64,000 nt of DNA, from positions 82,085,721 to 82,149,720 of the forward strand of contig NC_134643.1 of assembly GCF_030463565.1 (NCBI RefSeq), in the 5' to 3' direction. This document shows, piece by piece, positions 61,425 through 64,000 of the stretch. Position 1 is the stretch's first letter; each line of letters starts with the position of its first letter. The position numbers and the translations under genes are program-made. The notes under the pieces were generated by a model. The model was not told the DNA's origin. It did no database searches and saw nothing but the letters and a program-made list of their open reading frames with translations. This DNA comes from Pelecanus crispus (taxonomy: Eukaryota; Chordata; Aves; Pelecaniformes; Pelecanidae).

Positions 61425-64000
61425 AGAAATACCCTTGTTGTAATTTCAGTCAATTAAGTTTCACAAGCATCCAGAGGTATCCAAAACAAAAGCAAACTTA
61501 ACAAGTTATTCTTGGGTTTGAGAAATGTTATGAGAGTTCCACGCTAGTGAAACTTTGCTCTCTCTCAAAAGACAGCAAGTGGATACACATATGAAAGTAA
61601 TAAACCCTACTCCCATTCTTCAAGTGCTTAAAACAATCATGGCACTAAACAAATACTCAAAACTGCATTTTAAGTACAAAGGGTGGGAGGATATTTGCAG
61701 AGGACTGGCTGTAGCCAAGGGTACTACTTTTCCTAGGCTTTCGTTAAAATTGACGGAGAGGGAGGCTTTTGAACAGGATGATTAAGAGCTAAACTCCTCT
61801 CTCGCTCTCATCTCCTCCCCACGAACACTGGCCATACTCCATGGGTTACGGGACCACTTAGGGAATACTGCACTCCCTTTGCAAGACTTTTACCTCTTTC
61901 TTTAGATACTTGCTTCCAATGTCATCAACCAGTCAGAGTATCAGGAAAGCTGGCATCGTTGTGCAACTGTCCTTCCTTCTCTAAACACTAGCAGGATATT
62001 TAACAGCTTATTCTCGCTATAATTACTTCAACTTGCAGACAACTCAATTATTTTAATCGATGACCACCATTTGAAGGCGTGTTCTTCTCCTTGAGGCTCT
62101 CTGCAAAGCCTTACTTACAAGGAATGCTCAGAACTTCAGTCGGCCACAACCAAAAGTTATTAAGCTCCAAATCCAAGTGTTAAAAGGTGTGAGGGTGTTA
62201 GACAAGAATTCAACAGCACAAACCATGGCTACCTCATGCCATCTTTCGGTCCATACTGGGTATCCTCCTACTTGGCGTATGGGACTCCAGAAGCAGGGAA
62301 GAAAGCTCAGTCTTGCAGCCCTGGTTACTTCAGGAGATAGAAATGACCAGCTCTACCTATAAAAAAATATTCTTAAGATCTCCTGCTCCTCTGCCACAAG
62401 GCATGTTTTTTCTGGTGACAAAGCAGGGATACAGCACTGGGCTTTTTTTCCATCCAGCTTTGCTTTAGGCAAGTAGAGACAACACAATGGTAAGTGTACC
62501 CTAGAGATATTGGCATTTTTATACTACGATTCCTTTAAATGGGCTTCCAATTTCAAATATTTTTAAGAGAAGTACCAGCATAAACAAGACCGTAGAAGAG
62601 TTCCTGACTTGTTTCCTTCTCCTTGCATCTTCCATGCAAGTCTTCCATTTTGTACACACACTTTGTTAGGTGAGGGACAGGTCAGGGGGAAACAATGATT
62701 TGGGAAGTTTCAGCAAAAACATACCTTTTGCAACAGTCCCTGTTTTGTTTCCAGGACCTTTGCCCAATCTCACTGAACTCATTCTGTTTGCTGTTTCTTT
62801 ACATACTCAGCTTATGACTTCATTCACTGTCATATGTCACCTGCATTCATCCCTGAATAGAAAATGAATAATTTATGTCTTTCTGCTTATCACAGTAGCT
62901 TTGTGCTCTGTAGAAGCTTATCAGAGAGCTCTGTGAAAGCAAGATCCATTAAATCACATTACTGATGACATTTTTCATAGGCAGAAGGGTAGCAGAGATT
63001 AGTAGGCAATTCACCACTTGGGCCTCAATTACCTGTCAACGCCACTTTTTTACATGGTGACTGTACCCACAGTCCAACCATGGTTTTAGGAGGGAGGCAT
63101 ACAGCTCCCCAGCTCAGTGCCCAGTGGTTCTGCAAGTCAGATGCAGGCTTCATCCTGGGCACCTAGAAAATCTGTAATTCTCTACTAGTAATTCTCTGAA
63201 TTATACAGATAACCTGTGTAGTAAGTAGCACGTAGAAGTTTATGGACCACTTTTCAAAACAGCTGCCATTTGACTAAAAGATGGCAGCTTCATCTCCAAC
63301 TGTGATGCAAGTTTTCTACAGCCAAAATTTGAGTATACACAACCCTGATTACATCTACAGATCAGCTGGATACTATTTAATGAAAGGCATGGCTCCAGTG
63401 GAATACAGACACGTACAAATCTACACCTCAGCATACAGGCACTGGGGGGATAAAACTGTACAGGCAATTCTAGAAGCTCACAAAAGGCTTCCAGTATATT
63501 TAACTCCCCTTCTGCCCATACACTTCATAGTCTGGTGCCTTATGTAAGTTTTCCATATTGGTTGTTCTCAGTGGCATTGAATACCACAGTACATCAAGTC
63601 TAAGTGGCAATTCAGTGACTGACAGAAAAATATGTCCTTCACGGTTTGCTGGCAAAATACACTCTGGTCTTGCAGCGCTAAAAAATTCTTACAGAGTTCA
63701 GTGAAACTGCTTCTATGATCCTGCATTACAGTACTCTGAAGTTTAGCTAGTCCTTCTTGGACATTTACCATTGCTCCATATCAACCTGAGTACAAGAATT
63801 CTTGCTTTTGGTTTCAGTTCAAAGCCAGTACAGTGTTTCTGTGTTAGGCTACTATAATTTTTAATTTCAGGTTGGAAATACAGAAAGGTAGGCATTTCTG
63901 TTTTTTCAGAAATGTTTCTGTTTAGCATGAGTCTTCTGTACAAAAACTAAAATTAAAAAAACCCACAAAATAAAAAGCTGTGCTTCACCTTCATCAAAGG

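Larger units (their letters stand above)
52101..64000 (-). other. DUSP16: DUSP16 intron (partial, at least 11.9 kb)
   Basis: Noncoding sequence upstream of the 52100 exon on the - strand. I looked for the rhodanese-domain exons (start MAHEMIG in human) and found none, so they should lie past the right edge. Contents noticed are an 18-bp palindrome at 53253-53270, C-rich runs near 56187-56207, a CpG-bearing patch at 61028-61180 and a G18 run at 61407-61424. Also present is an unexplained 67-codon frame at 63568-63771. No CR1 or LTR copy was recognised here. Confidence 0.8.

Noticed and set aside
52101..64000. Search for DUSP16 rhodanese-domain exons
   Set aside because: No - strand frame resembled the N-terminal domain, so I conclude these exons lie beyond the window and do not mark a weak candidate.
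1..64000. CRISPR arrays, operons, prokaryotic promoters, rRNA genes
   Set aside because: The window is vertebrate nuclear DNA. No direct-repeat/spacer arrays or rRNA-like segments were seen.

Overview
This window reads as a piece of a bird nuclear genome. The evidence is CR1 non-LTR retrotransposon copies ending in the ATTCTATGA-type 3' tail, avian-type endogenous retrovirus LTRs, long introns, a few faint MIR-like SINE relics, and exons that translate to vertebrate BORCS5 and DUSP16. The two LTR families are ones I associate with non-galliform, probably neoavian, birds; that last step rests on memory of repeat families and is uncertain. There is no prokaryotic content.

Layout. Positions 1-29.8 kb hold the 3' half of BORCS5 on the + strand: intron (1-7561), a 158-bp internal coding exon (7562-7719), a 17.6-kb intron (7720-25276), the terminal coding exon (25277-25507) and a 3' UTR whose end is uncertain. 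About 29.8-34.4 kb is intergenic and carries the longest CR1 copy. From about 34.4 kb to the right edge lies DUSP16 (MKP-7) on the - strand: a probable 3' UTR (about 34.4-37.5 kb), the large terminal coding exon (37506-38682), and three internal coding exons (42528-42651, 43346-43505, 51937-52100). These together encode roughly residues 124 to the C-terminus. A 5' intron runs past the end of the window. The N-terminal exons of both genes (BORCS5 myristoylated N-terminus, DUSP16 rhodanese/CH2 domain) were not found and should lie outside on either side. All examined splice junctions are GT-AG and exon phases match one another.

The genes are tail-to-tail (convergent), the same arrangement I recall for human 12p13. 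BORCS5 is a subunit of the lysosome-positioning BORC complex and DUSP16 is a JNK/p38 MAP-kinase phosphatase. They are not known to work in one pathway, so the pairing looks like conserved synteny, not a functional unit.

The best non-gene find is a complete solo LTR (48912-50061, - strand) with a perfect 5-bp target duplication, its own TATA-like and poly(A) signals and an internal minisatellite. It sits in sense orientation inside a DUSP16 intron. Other points of note are long G/C homopolymers near DUSP16 exons and in its putative 3' UTR, a perfect short-loop hairpin at 18179-18203, and a CpG-bearing patch near 61.0-61.2 kb. I saw no convincing undescribed system. Most other short open frames look like chance.
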